A stretch of DNA of 37,108 nucleotides from Pseudomonadota bacterium (GTDB taxonomy: Bacteria > Myxococcota_A > Polyangia > Polyangiales > JAKSBK01): positions 1-37,108 of the forward strand of contig JAKSBK010000581.1 in NCBI GenBank assembly GCA_022361155.1. The letters run 5' to 3'. Under the pieces are notes generated by a model, which was given only the letters and a program-made list of their open reading frames with translations, was not told the origin of the DNA and did no database searches. Numbering within the stretch: position 1 is the first letter of the stretch; the number at the start of each line of letters is the position of its first letter. Below are positions 18,491 through 29,371 of this stretch, in pieces. The position numbers and the translations under genes are program-made.

Positions 18491-19281
18491 CCCGCAGGTA
18501 CACGCCGGATACCTTGCCCGGCGAGCTCAGGCCGAGCGTGTTCGAGTACCTTCTGCGGCTGGGGGACGACAGCCTGATCCTGGGTCATCGCCTATCCGAA
18601 TGGTGCGGCCACGCGCCGATCCTCGAAGAAGACATCGCCATCAGCAACGTGGCGCTGGATCGGATCGGTCAAGCGAGCCACCTGTTGAAGCTGGCCGGAC
18701 AGATCGAAGGCAGCGGCCGGAGCGAAGACGATCTGGCGTTCTTCAGGGACGAAACCGACTTCCGCAATCTGCAGCTGGTCGAGCTTCCCAAGGGCGACTA
18801 CGGCTTCACCATCGCTCGCCAGCTGCTGTTCGACAGTTACAGCGTGCTGCTGTTCGACCAGCTGCGCTCGAGCCGCCTCGAGCCGCTGGCCGGCATCGCT
18901 GCCAAGGCGCTCAAGGAGTGCCGCTACCACGTGCGCCACGCCCGGGAGTGGATGCTGCGCTTCGGCGACGGAACCGAGGAGAGCCACCAGCGCGCCCAGC
19001 AGGCCCTGGACACGCTCTGGCCCTACACCGCGGAGCTCTTCTGCTCGGATAGCATCGAGCAAGCGATCGCAGCGGCCGGCGTGGGTCCCCTGGGCAGTTC
19101 GTTGGAGGCCGATTGGCGGGAGGGCATCGAGGCGGTAATCGCCGAGGCTACCCTGAAGCTGCCGCCGGAAGACCTGCGCCTCGGTGGCGGCCGCAGCGGG
19201 CTGCACAGCGAGCATCTCGGGCATCTGCTTGCCGAGATGCAGATCCTGCCGCGCTCGTACCCAGGGTTGTGCTGGGGGTAG
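18487..19281 (+). CDS. paaC: Phenylacetyl-CoA epoxidase subunit PaaC
   Basis: Structural, ferritin-like partner of PaaA, 264 residues. Typical motifs are EYLLRLGDDSLILGHRLSEW, CGHAPILEEDIAISNVALD, and KECRYHVRHAREWMLRFGDG. The gene starts at an ATGA overlap with paaB and ends 13 bp before paaD. It contributes to the AC core of the complex and is not expected to be catalytic itself. Confidence 0.95.
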   Translation: MTRRYTPDTLPGELRPSVFEYLLRLGDDSLILGHRLSEWCGHAPILEEDIAISNVALDRIGQASHLLKLAGQIEGSGRSEDDLAFFRDETDFRNLQLVELPKGDYGFTIARQLLFDSYSVLLFDQLRSSRLEPLAGIAAKALKECRYHVRHAREWMLRFGDGTEESHQRAQQALDTLWPYTAELFCSDSIEQAIAAAGVGPLGSSLEADWREGIEAVIAEATLKLPPEDLRLGGGRSGLHSEHLGHLLAEMQILPRSYPGLCWG

Positions 19282-19294
19282 AGACACGCACGGC

Positions 19295-19828
19295 ATGACC
19301 GCGGATAGCAAGACACGGAAGACCACGCAGGAGGTTCGCGATCTCCTCAAGCAGGTACAGGACCCGGAGCTTCCAGGCATCAGCATCGTGGACCTGGGCA
19401 TGGTCCGCGAGGTGTGTGTCGCCGGCCACGGCAGCGTCAGGGTCGACATCACGCCAACCTACTCCGGCTGTCCGGCGCTGAAGCTGATCGAAGACCAGGT
19501 CCTCGCGGTCCTCGCTGCAGGCGGTTTCTCGAACGTCGTCATGAATACGGTCTTTTCGCCGGCCTGGACCACCGACTGGCTGAGCGACGACGCTGCCGCG
19601 AAGCTGCGAACCATGGGCATCGCGCCGCCCGGTCCCGTGCCTGCCGAGCGACCGCAGCGCAATCCCCTGTTGCGTTTGCGTGTCTTGCCTGCCGATGAGC
19701 CGGTGCCCTGCCCCTGGTGCGGGTCCAGCAGCACAGCGCTACGCAGCCGGTTCGGCGCCACCGCCTGCAAGGCGCTGCACTACTGCGACGGCTGTCAGCA
19801 ACCCTTCGAGCACTTCAAGCCGCTGTAG
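19295..19828 (+). CDS. paaD: Phenylacetate degradation protein PaaD
   Basis: MIP18/DUF59-type protein of 177 residues, thought to help mature the Fe-S or di-iron centres of the epoxidase system. The N-terminal domain has DPELPGISIVDLGMVREV and PTYSGCPAL. The C-terminal tail has a zinc-ribbon-like set CPWCG, then CDGC. ATG at 19295 is chosen by family match; the frame is open to 19184 inside paaC. It is the last gene of the operon. The reductase gene paaE, which normally follows, is missing: the next gene is convergent (DUF3501). Confidence 0.94.
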   Translation: MTADSKTRKTTQEVRDLLKQVQDPELPGISIVDLGMVREVCVAGHGSVRVDITPTYSGCPALKLIEDQVLAVLAAGGFSNVVMNTVFSPAWTTDWLSDDAAAKLRTMGIAPPGPVPAERPQRNPLLRLRVLPADEPVPCPWCGSSSTALRSRFGATACKALHYCDGCQQPFEHFKPL

Positions 19829-19839
19829 CTTCGCTTCTT

Positions 19840-20430
19840 CTAGTTCGCGTGGTTGCCGAGATCCGCGAGCAGCTGCTGGCGGGTGGCGGCGCTGATCACC
19901 ATGCGCGAGGTGTAGTGCGGGTGGATCACCTCGATGGCTACCAGCGCGCCGGGGTTGTTCAGCTCGCGCTGGGCCGCTTCCGAGACCTCGAACGTTACGT
20001 AGTTGACGGCAGGGGTGCGGCCGGGCTCTTCTCCGGGCTGGCGCCTGAAACGGGCACGCACGCGTTGCGCCCCGAAGATCAGAAAAAGGTGCTGCTCCAG
20101 GTCCGAGAGTTGACGGGCCTTGCGCCGGCGCTCGACGCGGTCCTCGTATTCGACAAACAGCGTCGCCGAGAGCGCTCCGGGCTCGGGGATCAGCTCGTTG
20201 TAGGTTTCGAGCTCGTGGGCGATCGCGTCGTTGTCCGTGATCCGTTCCGCACGCAGCATCTCTTGAATCTGCAAGAGCACGGTGTCGTGATTCTCGAAGA
20301 CCAGCGACAGGTGCTGGCCCAGCTGCACCCGGCGGGCGCGCTTGAGCGCGATCACCCGGTTGCGAAAGCGCGCACGCACGACCTCGTACTCGCCGAGAGG
20401 CAACAATTCCGACCGTTCAACCTTGCGCAT
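19840..20430 (-). CDS. DUF3501 family protein
   Basis: A 196-residue protein matching DUF3501 (MRKVERSELLPLGEYEVVRA, HDTVLLQIQEMLRAERI, YNELIPEPGALSATLFVEY, YVTFEVS). It has no cysteine clusters or membrane segments. It is the last gene of a four-gene minus-strand operon after the Fe-S oxidoreductase (9-bp gap). The biochemical role is unknown. The context with rubrerythrin and a Fur/PerR-type regulator suggests peroxide or iron stress. Confidence 0.85.
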   Translation of the reverse strand: MRKVERSELLPLGEYEVVRARFRNRVIALKRARRVQLGQHLSLVFENHDTVLLQIQEMLRAERITDNDAIAHELETYNELIPEPGALSATLFVEYEDRVERRRKARQLSDLEQHLFLIFGAQRVRARFRRQPGEEPGRTPAVNYVTFEVSEAAQRELNNPGALVAIEVIHPHYTSRMVISAATRQQLLADLGNHAN

Positions 20431-20439
20431 GGCGGCACA

Positions 20440-21918
20440 CTATCCCTTGGAAGCGGGACCGCAAGGCGGCAGCCCGTAGGCTCGATTGAGCAGCTCGACG
20501 GGATGCCAAACGTCCACGCCAAGCTCGCCGGCGAGTCGTTGGCCTGACAGCGGGCAGTCCGAGCTGATCACGTCGTACTGCCCCGCCCGCATGCCCTGCG
20601 TCAACTTGCGGCAATAGCGGCGACCCAGCTCGTAGTATTGCGCTTTCATACCCCAGGTTCCGTCCACCGCGGAACACTCTTCGATCAGGTCCACCTCGGT
20701 GCCAGGCACTTTCGACAGCAAGATTCGCGCGGGCGCGCCGATCTTTTGGGCCCGCAGGTGACAGGCCGCGTGATAGCCAACCCGACCGAGGGGCGCGGCA
20801 AATTCGCGGCTCAGGGTCTTGTCGCGCCAGCGCAGGCGCAAAAACTCCATGAGATCCCAGGTGTGCTCGGAGACCTGCTGCGCCTCGGCAGTGCCAAGCA
20901 GGCGCGGAAGCTCCTTTTTCAGGACGTAGCTGCAGGTCGGCCCCGGCACGACCACGGGGATGCCTCGGGCCACCAGCGGATAGAGCGCATCGACGTTGCG
21001 CCGGGCCTTGGTCAGCGCCGAGTCGACGTCGCCGCCATCGAGGTTCGGCATGCCGCAGCAGGTCTGTGTGCCGGGAAAGGACACCTCGAAACCGTTGTGC
21101 TCGAGTACCTGCGCCGCGGCGATCCCCGTTGACGGCATGTTGTAGTCGGTCGTACAGGTCACGAACAATGCCACGCGCTCCTCGCCGTTTGTGGTCGCCA
21201 ACGCCGTCCGACCTCGCGTGGCCCCGCTGCTGCCAGCAAGCGACCCGGCCCTACGGGCAAACCAACGTCTGAAGGACACCGGGGCAAAGGGCGGAAGATT
21301 GAACTCCGCGCTGATGCCTGTGGCACGTTGCTGGATCTTGCGCAGCAGGCGGTTTTCGTTGACCAGGTTGGCAAGCCGAGCTTGCGGGCCCGAGCTCAGG
21401 CGCCCGAGCAGCTGCGGCTCGCCGAGCACGCGGTCCTGAAACCGCACGCCCCGGGCACGCGCGCGCTGCGCCTTGTGCCGCAGCATCAGGCGCGGAAAAT
21501 CGAGCACGAACGCGTGCCCGTCGTCGGGCGTGTAGGGACACTTGAAGTAGCATAGCTTGCACTGGTAGCACAGGTCGTTGACCGCCTCGCAATCCTGTGC
21601 CGTGAGCGCTTCCGTCTCTCCATGGCCCGCCTGCTCGTGCGCGTCGATACGGCGGAACAGCTCCGGGAACGCAGGGCAGTAGCCGACGCACATGCGGCAG
21701 CTGTGGCAGACGCTGAAAACGCGACTGAGCTCGACGTCAAGGTCGCGCCGGTCCCAATAGCGGGCGTCCCCGGGCTCCAAGCTCGGTGGTTGTTCGGGTC
21801 TCACGATCGCCCAACTCTTCGTCCAGAATGCCCGCGGATCGGGCTCCGGCGGGGCACGACCTGGCTCGTTCGCCGGTCGGCGGCCCCAAGCAGAAAGCCG
21901 CGCGAACGGACGCAGCAA
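20440..21918 (-). CDS. HdrD/GlpC-like Fe-S oxidoreductase with two CCG domains
   Basis: A 492-residue soluble oxidoreductase. Two 4Fe-4S ferredoxin-type clusters are encoded near the N-terminus (CHSCRMCVGYCP and CYQCKLCYFKCP). These are followed by two cysteine-rich CCG domains (TQTCCGMPN, then YHAACHLRAQ with SDCPLSG), as in heterodisulfide reductase subunit D and GlpC. It would pass electrons between a quinone or carrier and a thiol or protein partner. It lies 6 bp downstream of rubrerythrin and 9 bp before DUF3501. I infer that it supplies or receives electrons for the rubrerythrin, which lacks its own rubredoxin domain. Confidence 0.9.
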   Translation of the reverse strand: MLRPFARLSAWGRRPANEPGRAPPEPDPRAFWTKSWAIVRPEQPPSLEPGDARYWDRRDLDVELSRVFSVCHSCRMCVGYCPAFPELFRRIDAHEQAGHGETEALTAQDCEAVNDLCYQCKLCYFKCPYTPDDGHAFVLDFPRLMLRHKAQRARARGVRFQDRVLGEPQLLGRLSSGPQARLANLVNENRLLRKIQQRATGISAEFNLPPFAPVSFRRWFARRAGSLAGSSGATRGRTALATTNGEERVALFVTCTTDYNMPSTGIAAAQVLEHNGFEVSFPGTQTCCGMPNLDGGDVDSALTKARRNVDALYPLVARGIPVVVPGPTCSYVLKKELPRLLGTAEAQQVSEHTWDLMEFLRLRWRDKTLSREFAAPLGRVGYHAACHLRAQKIGAPARILLSKVPGTEVDLIEECSAVDGTWGMKAQYYELGRRYCRKLTQGMRAGQYDVISSDCPLSGQRLAGELGVDVWHPVELLNRAYGLPPCGPASKG

Positions 21919-21924
21919 AAAGGC

Positions 21925-22344
21925 TCAGTCGAGGTTGTCCAGCGCCTTTTGAAAGCGCCCGGCGTGCGATTTCTCGGCTTTGGCGAGCGTCTCGAACCAC
22001 TCCGCGATGTCTTCGAAGCCCTCCTCCCGCGCGGACCTGGCCATGGTGGGATACATCTCGGTGTATTCGTAGGTCTCGCCTGCTACGGCAGCCGCGAGGT
22101 TCTTGTCCGTGCCCCCGATCGGTTTGCCCGTCGCCGGATCGCCCACCTGCTTCAAGTAGTCAAGGTGACCGTGCGCGTGCCCGGTCTCACCGTCGGCGGT
22201 ATCGCGGAACAGGCCGGCCACGTCGGGATAGCCCTCCACATCCGCGACCTTGGAAAAATAGAGGTAGCGCCGGTTGGCCTGGGACTCGCCGGCAAACGCG
22301 TCCTTGAGGTTCTGCTCGGTCTTGGATCCTTTCAACTGAGTCAT
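21925..22344 (-). CDS. Rubrerythrin without rubredoxin domain
   Basis: A 139-residue ferritin-like di-iron protein that reduces hydrogen peroxide. Ligand motifs are [35 protein letters not shown] and [10 protein letters not shown]. The usual C-terminal rubredoxin module with two CxxC pairs is absent, so an external electron donor is needed. The start [13 protein letters not shown] overlaps the stop of the Fur/PerR gene (ATGA), so the regulator and the enzyme are translated together. Repression by that regulator at the operator near 22889 is the likely control. Confidence 0.94.
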   Translation of the reverse strand: MTQLKGSKTEQNLKDAFAGESQANRRYLYFSKVADVEGYPDVAGLFRDTADGETGHAHGHLDYLKQVGDPATGKPIGGTDKNLAAAVAGETYEYTEMYPTMARSAREEGFEDIAEWFETLAKAEKSHAGRFQKALDNLD

Positions 22345-22898
22345 GGCTCTCCTTGCCCCGTCGTGTTGACGGTGTCGTTGTCGCCCAGAATCGGGCATCC
22401 GGAGTTGGGACTACTGCAAGTTGACTTCTCGGTGGTTGGCGTGGCCTCGCCGCAGCGCTGGCACAGCCCCCGGTAGATCGTTTCGACACGATCCACAGTG
22501 AAGTGAGCAAGCACGCTCGCCAGCTCGCCCGCGGCTGGCTCGCCCACGGCTGCTGGGCGCGCCACGTCGTAGATGATCCCGCAGCGGTCGCACTGGGCGT
22601 GGTCGTGCGGGACAGGGTTCGGATCGAAACGCGACGCGCCCGCAAGACTGAGCTGCCTGCACTGGCCCAGCGAAACCAGTGTCGCGAGGGTATTGTAGAC
22701 GGTGGCGAACGCCATGGAGGGAAACTCGCGCCGCAAACGTTCGTAAAGCCTCTGTGCGCTGGGGTGGCCAGGGTCCCGTGCCAGGCATCGAACGATGGCG
22801 AGCCGTTGCGGCGTCAGCTTGAATCCGGCTTCACGCAGCGCCGCTGTCGCGCGCCGCACACGTTCCTCCGGGCCTTGGAACCCATCATTTAGAGACAT
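22341..22898 (-). CDS. Fur-family regulator, PerR-like
   Basis: A 185-residue Fur-superfamily repressor. The winged-helix domain is clear (GFKLTPQRLAIVRCL, MAFATVYNTLATL), followed by the metal region HDHAQCDRCGIIYD and a second pair CQRCG, giving the structural zinc site. A cysteine-containing tail (STCSSPNSGC) extends beyond the usual length of about 140-150. It leads an operon with rubrerythrin, so PerR-type peroxide sensing is more likely than plain iron control. The start codon lies within a dyad operator, so the transcript may be nearly leaderless; no Shine-Dalgarno site is visible. Confidence 0.88.
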   Translation of the reverse strand: MSLNDGFQGPEERVRRATAALREAGFKLTPQRLAIVRCLARDPGHPSAQRLYERLRREFPSMAFATVYNTLATLVSLGQCRQLSLAGASRFDPNPVPHDHAQCDRCGIIYDVARPAAVGEPAAGELASVLAHFTVDRVETIYRGLCQRCGEATPTTEKSTCSSPNSGCPILGDNDTVNTTGQGEP

Positions 22899-22911
22899 TC
22901 TAAATTAGATG
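22889..22911. promoter_or_regulatory. Overlapping Fur/PerR-type dyads
   Basis: TTAGAGACATTCTAA (22889-22903) is a dyad with perfect outer 5-bp arms. It overlaps the perfect dyad TCTAAATTAGA (22899-22909). Both resemble 7-1-7 Fur/PerR boxes in an otherwise GC-rich region, and the first covers the start codon (22896-22898) of the regulator gene. Likely autorepression site of the perR-rbr operon. Confidence 0.65.
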
Positions 22912-22940
22912 CCATCCTTTAGGGCCTCGATGCGTGGATG

Positions 22941-25219
<2,279 letters not shown>

Positions 25220-25223
<4 letters not shown>

Positions 25224-25930
25224 GCTCGACCGAGCCTCGGGGAAGCGCCAAGGTGCGCCTCGAGAGAGCGAAACAACGCCAGCCCATCGTCGCTGCCGAG
25301 CAGCGCCTCAGCGGCCCGCTCGGGATGGGGCATCAGCCCGAGCACGTTGCGGCGCTCGTTGTAGATGCCCGCGATCTCAGCCAGCGAACCGTTGACCGTC
25401 GGCTCCCTGCCCAGCACCCCGTCGGCGCTACAATAGCGGAAAGCTACCCGTTGCTCGGCCTCCAGCACCGCCAGCGTGCCGGCATCGCAGTGGTAGCGTC
25501 CTTCGGCGTGGGCGATCGGCATGCGCAGCACCGTGCCGCGCCGCAGGCCAGCGGTGAACACTCCGGGCGCCTCCACCCGCACGGTCACGTCCCGGCATTC
25601 AAAGCGCAGCCGCAGGTTGCGGGTCAAGGCTCCTGGCAACAGCCCAAGCTCGGTCAGAATCTGAAACCCATTGCAGATGCCGAGCACGGGACCTCCCCGC
25701 GCCGCGAACTCCCGGAGCGCGCCCGCGATGGGACTGAAGCAGGCGATGGCGCCGCAGCGCAGGTAGTCGCCGTACGAGAAGCCGCCGGGCACTACCACCG
25801 CGTCCACGGGGCCAAGCTCGTGTTCCTTGTGGAACACATAGCGCGCGTCTGCACCCGCGATATCCCGCAGCGTGTACAAGGCATCCCAGTCCGCGTTCGA
25901 CCCCGGAAACACCACGACCGCAACTCGCAA
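25220..25930 (-). CDS. purQ: Phosphoribosylformylglycinamidine synthase subunit PurQ
   Basis: Class I glutamine amidotransferase that supplies ammonia to PurL, 236 residues. The N-terminus is [15 protein letters not shown], the nucleophile cysteine sits in [13 protein letters not shown], and the His/Glu pair in MPHPERA. The start is set at TTG 25930 because AGGAGGTG lies six bases before it and the protein then begins exactly as in the family. The longer open frame to 26068 has no such support. Translationally coupled to purL. Confidence 0.95.
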
Positions 25931-26028
25931 TACGACACCTCCTGGCGGTTTGGCCGCGAGCATAGGGGCACGATGCAAGCGATGCAACGAATCCGCGCTG
26001 CAGGCACGCCGCTTCCCGAGAATCCCGA

Positions 26029-26253
26029 TCAAGCCCACCACCGGCGGCCCGCCGCCCCGTTCCGGCAAGGAAACTCAGCTAGCCACATGACGGTCTCGAG
26101 CGATGCCGGACCGCGCTCCATGTCCAGGATCACGAAATCGAAACCAGCCAAGCCGGCGGCCTCGACAACGGTGCGGTCGCACGATTTCATGAAGGGACCG
26201 ATCACGCAGCCCCCGCTATCGAGCTTGTTTTGAACTCTTGCGGCAGTGTCACG
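26029..26253 (-). pseudogene. Remnant of an HpcH/HpaI-type aldolase
   Basis: An open stretch without a usable start codon encodes NKLDSGGCVIGPFMKSCDR and VVEAAGLAGFDFVILDMERG, then PASLETVMWLAEF. This is the N-terminal signature of HpcH/HpaI aldolases (2-keto-3-deoxy sugar acid or 2-oxo-diacid cleavage). Homology ends abruptly after MWLAEF, and a TGA follows at 26029-26031. Only about 60 of some 250 residues remain, so it is a relic. It lies downstream of the GH172 gene on the same strand and probably was the last gene of that sugar operon. The rest of 25931-26411 shows nothing further. Confidence 0.72.
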
Positions 26254-26411
26254 GGGTGGTGTTCGGTCGGGCAGGCCGTGAGCCCCGCTGCCCGGCGCCG
26301 CCGGAGGCCGGCGTGGCTAGGACCGCTCGAAATTCCAGGACCCGATGTCTACGAGTATGTGGAGTCTGGCGCTGTCTTACGCCGGCAGCCTACCTGTTGA
26401 CGCGGAAAGAG

Positions 26412-27542
26412 TCAGTTGACTTCCAGGAAATCCCGGTCGGGTAAGCGTGGAAACGGTACCGTCGGCAGCGTCTGGTACCAGAACGCGACAGTCGAGATGT
26501 CATCCTGCAACGGCAGATACCTACGCTGGCCGCTATCTCCCCCCCAATGGCCAAAGTCCCTCCAACCCAGAGCCTGAATATCCACCTTCAAGCGCTTCTC
26601 AAACCGAACCGGATCCACGATGTGCCAACGATACATCCCGAAGCGTTGCTGCGATCTATAGACCCCATCGGGCCTCTGGATTTCTGGAACACCCGCATAC
26701 GCCGTCGTGTATTCCGCATACGCGCTGTCCCGTCCCTTGACGGCGACGCCCACGTCGAAGTTGAACGCGCCCAGAAAGTAGTCCTCCGTACCCGTGCCAC
26801 AAATAGTGGGAAAGTCCGTGTCGTCGTCCAGGAAGAACTTGATTTCACCCTCACCCCACCATCCCGAGTTATTGACGCCACGAGCCATATACGTGCCAAC
26901 ATAGTGGCCGTGTCCCTGAACCCCGTCGACCAGCGTGTGCAATTCCTTGTATCCTACCGGATTGCTGCGACGAAACTGGGCATGGAAATAGGCGCAGTCC
27001 TCCGGAACGGAGGTCTCGGTGTAGCTGATTTGATAATAGACAATGGCCGCCTGCAATGGGTCGCGGTTCTCAAGCGTGATCCGAGCACACTTCCGATAGG
27101 GCATTTCCCAAAAGCAATTGAAGGCAAGCCCCGGGTTTACACACACCGGCAACGACGTAACCTGAGCATAATCTTCCAGCCCACAGCAAAAAAAATCGCC
27201 AATGGGCACCTCTACGGAGGGCTGATCCTGCCCATCCCAATGCATGCGTAGGATCAAGTCGCGCTTCCTTGGACCGATGGTTGTGATCCAAATCTGCTGA
27301 ATGGCGCCGGGCTCGTGGATATCCGCCAGCACGAAACTCCCCTCCGGCGGGATCTCGATTGACGGCGAGATCTTCCACCCCTGGCCCAAGCCCCGAGCCG
27401 GCACAGCGCCCGTCCCCTGGGTTGCCATGCCTCCCTTCCCAGGCTCGCCGGTGAAATTCTCAGCTGAGATCGAACGGCTCTTGGCCGACGACAACCGCGA
27501 TAGATTGCCCAGATTCATACCCAACCCATCAAAATCCGCCAT
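26412..27542 (-). CDS. GH172/DUF2961 family glycoside hydrolase-like protein
   Basis: A 376-residue protein matching DUF2961, now glycoside hydrolase family 172, whose known members act on fructofuranosyl or arabinofuranosyl linkages. Family features are SRSISAENFTGEPGKGGMA, IHEPGAIQQIWIT, LRMHWDGQDQPSVEVPIGDFF, GEGEIKFFLDDD and TICGTGTEDYFLGAF. The start at 27542 is supported by a GAGGAT site. No signal peptide is visible, so it appears cytoplasmic. It lies 141 bp after the GPH transporter gene and fits intracellular breakdown of an imported oligosaccharide. Base composition is clearly lower in GC than purL or paa genes. Confidence 0.85.
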   Translation of the reverse strand: MADFDGLGMNLGNLSRLSSAKSRSISAENFTGEPGKGGMATQGTGAVPARGLGQGWKISPSIEIPPEGSFVLADIHEPGAIQQIWITTIGPRKRDLILRMHWDGQDQPSVEVPIGDFFCCGLEDYAQVTSLPVCVNPGLAFNCFWEMPYRKCARITLENRDPLQAAIVYYQISYTETSVPEDCAYFHAQFRRSNPVGYKELHTLVDGVQGHGHYVGTYMARGVNNSGWWGEGEIKFFLDDDTDFPTICGTGTEDYFLGAFNFDVGVAVKGRDSAYAEYTTAYAGVPEIQRPDGVYRSQQRFGMYRWHIVDPVRFEKRLKVDIQALGWRDFGHWGGDSGQRRYLPLQDDISTVAFWYQTLPTVPFPRLPDRDFLEVN

Positions 27543-27683
27543 TAGAATGATCCTCGCCTGCTCGGGCACCTGGTTATTGCTGGCGCGCTGCGCGCGGTCG
27601 TACCCGCGGCCTACCCGGGCGCAAACCCGGATCGGAATTCCGGCCGCGAGCACTAGAACACGTGGGCCGCAACACGTTCGCTC

Positions 27684-29033
27684 TCACTCTTCCGCACGCA
27701 ATGCCCTCAGACGCGCAGCGTTTTCTTCTACCACATCGCTGCTCAGTTTCATGCGCTGCAGGATCACAGCCGTGGCCACAAAGCCGACGGCCGGAACAAG
27801 CGTGAACACGACGAGAATGCCGGAGACCGTCTCGGCGCTCTGATCCACCCCCCCACTGAGGTAGCCGTAGCCGGCCAACAGATGGGTGGCCAAGCCGCCC
27901 CCGAGCGCCAAGCCAACTTTGAGGGAGAACAGCGTGAAGGAAGAGATCAGGCCATCCAAGCGACGCTTGTTCTTGAGCTCACCGTAGTCCGTCACCTCCG
28001 CCATCGTAGAGAAGATCAGCGGCGCCATCATCTGATTGAAGAAGCCCACAAAAAACTGCATGCCCATGATCACCGCAATCCAACTCGGGGCGATCAAGTA
28101 AGTTGCCGCCGATAGCACGGCGCTTATCAAGCACAGCATTACCCAGGCGCGCTTCTTGCAGATCAGCAGGGTCAGTCGATTGGCGAAGGCGCTGCCCAGC
28201 ATGCCACCGATCATCCATAGGGACAGGAAGAGCGGTACCAGGCTTGCGGCATCGTCGGCGTAGTAGGTGAGGTAGTAGACTCCCGTGGTTCCCTTCACCG
28301 TCTGCGCAGTCACCATGACGAAGACGGCAAGACCCAACAGCACCCACTGGTCGTTTCGGAACACTTGCATTAGGTCGCTCTGGATATCGCGCAACCCAAC
28401 GTTGGCAGGTTTGACTCGCTCCCGGGTACTACCAAAGCAAACGAGAAACAGCATCACGGACAGCACCGCCATCACAGTCATAGCCAACCGGTAGCCCAGA
28501 GCCTTGTCGCCCTTCCCCAGGAAATCGGCCAGCGGAATCAGCAGGGCTGTAACGACGAGGCCGCCACCCGTGGCCGCGACAAAGCGATAGGAGTTCATCG
28601 ATACGCGCTCCTTGGGATCCGCGGTCATCACGCTTCCCAAAGCAAAGTAGGGAATATTGGTCGCGGTGAAAAGCACCATGAGGCCTGCGTACGTAGCGTA
28701 CGCGTAGAGTATCTTGCCCTCCATATCGAGGTCCGGAACGGTGAAGACCACTACGGACATGACGGCGTAGGGCACGCAAAGAAACAACAGAAAGGGGCGA
28801 TACTTTCCCCAGCGGCTATTGGTCCTGTCTACGATCGCCCCCATAAGGGGATCTGTAATGGCATCAAAGATTCGTACAAAGAGGAAGATGGCGGTCACGG
28901 TGGCCGCCTCGAGTCCATAGACATCGGTATAGTAGTATGCGAGCAGCAAGACTACGGACTGGTACACGAAGTTTCCGGCAGTGTCGCCTAGACTGAATCC
29001 CACCTTCTCTCGTATGCTCAGCTTGGCGTTCAT
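27684..29033 (-). CDS. GPH-family sugar:cation symporter
   Basis: A 449-residue membrane transporter with about 12 helices. It has the glycoside-pentoside-hexuronide family signature: KVGFSLGDTAGNFVYQ at the N-terminus, DAITDPLMGAIVDRTNSRWGKYRPF after helix 2, and NIPYFALGSVMT. It would import a sugar or glycoside with a cation. ATG at 29033 matches the family start. The TGA of the beta-helix remnant overlaps this ATG (ATGA), so the two were once a coupled operon. GC content is lower than in the surrounding housekeeping genes (33 of 60 bases in the line from 28861). Confidence 0.92.
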   Translation of the reverse strand: MNAKLSIREKVGFSLGDTAGNFVYQSVVLLLAYYYTDVYGLEAATVTAIFLFVRIFDAITDPLMGAIVDRTNSRWGKYRPFLLFLCVPYAVMSVVVFTVPDLDMEGKILYAYATYAGLMVLFTATNIPYFALGSVMTADPKERVSMNSYRFVAATGGGLVVTALLIPLADFLGKGDKALGYRLAMTVMAVLSVMLFLVCFGSTRERVKPANVGLRDIQSDLMQVFRNDQWVLLGLAVFVMVTAQTVKGTTGVYYLTYYADDAASLVPLFLSLWMIGGMLGSAFANRLTLLICKKRAWVMLCLISAVLSAATYLIAPSWIAVIMGMQFFVGFFNQMMAPLIFSTMAEVTDYGELKNKRRLDGLISSFTLFSLKVGLALGGGLATHLLAGYGYLSGGVDQSAETVSGILVVFTLVPAVGFVATAVILQRMKLSSDVVEENAARLRALRAEE

Positions 29034-29283
29034 GTCCAGTCGGGTTTCGGGGTAGCCTCCCCGGCCCGGTCGATCGAGATGCCGGAATAGGGAACGTCCT
29101 GAATGCTGTTGTTGATGATCACGCCGCGCTCGGCCCACAGGCTGGTAATACGGGGGCGTCACGATACACGGTCGACACATGCTTGACTAGGTTGTTGTCG
29201 GCCGCTGACGGCCGCCAGCTGGGCGCGGTCGCAGCGCCGTGGAAGCGGCAACCGTTCGCCTCGAACTTGGTGACCGATGCGGG
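29030..29283 (-). pseudogene. C-terminal remnant of a right-handed beta-helix protein
   Basis: Two short open frames encode typical parallel beta-helix sequence: SVTKFEANGCRFHG and ADNNLVKHVSTVYRDAP in one frame, then RITSLWAERGVIINN and SIQDVPYSGISI in the next. One extra C in the run at 29152-29156 would join them, so a single-base loss (or a homopolymer read error) broke the frame. On the left of the reading direction the homology stops at a TAA (29284-29286) inside a 21-bp repeat that also occurs at 34342. The remnant ends in an ATGA overlap with the GPH gene. Such proteins are often polysaccharide lyases or glycosidases. Confidence 0.7.
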
Positions 29284-29288
29284 TTAGC
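29268..29288. repeat. 21-bp dispersed repeat, copy 1
   Basis: TGGTGACCGATGCGGGTTAG plus C at 29268-29288 matches 34342-34362 at 19 of 21 positions. On the minus strand each copy starts with a TAA or TAG stop. This copy lies at the right edge of the sugar cassette. Confidence 0.6.
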
Positions 29289-29371
29289 TCTTGCGGGACC
29301 CGCTTGCTCCGGGTTGAAGATCGGCGTTCTGAAACTGGCCGGGCCGGCAGGCTCCGCGGTAGCGTGGCCTT

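Noticed and set aside
20440-22898. Defence or encapsulin-type system around the rubrerythrin
   Set aside because: No encapsulin shell, nuclease or toxin-like gene is present; the neighbours fit peroxide and redox metabolism.
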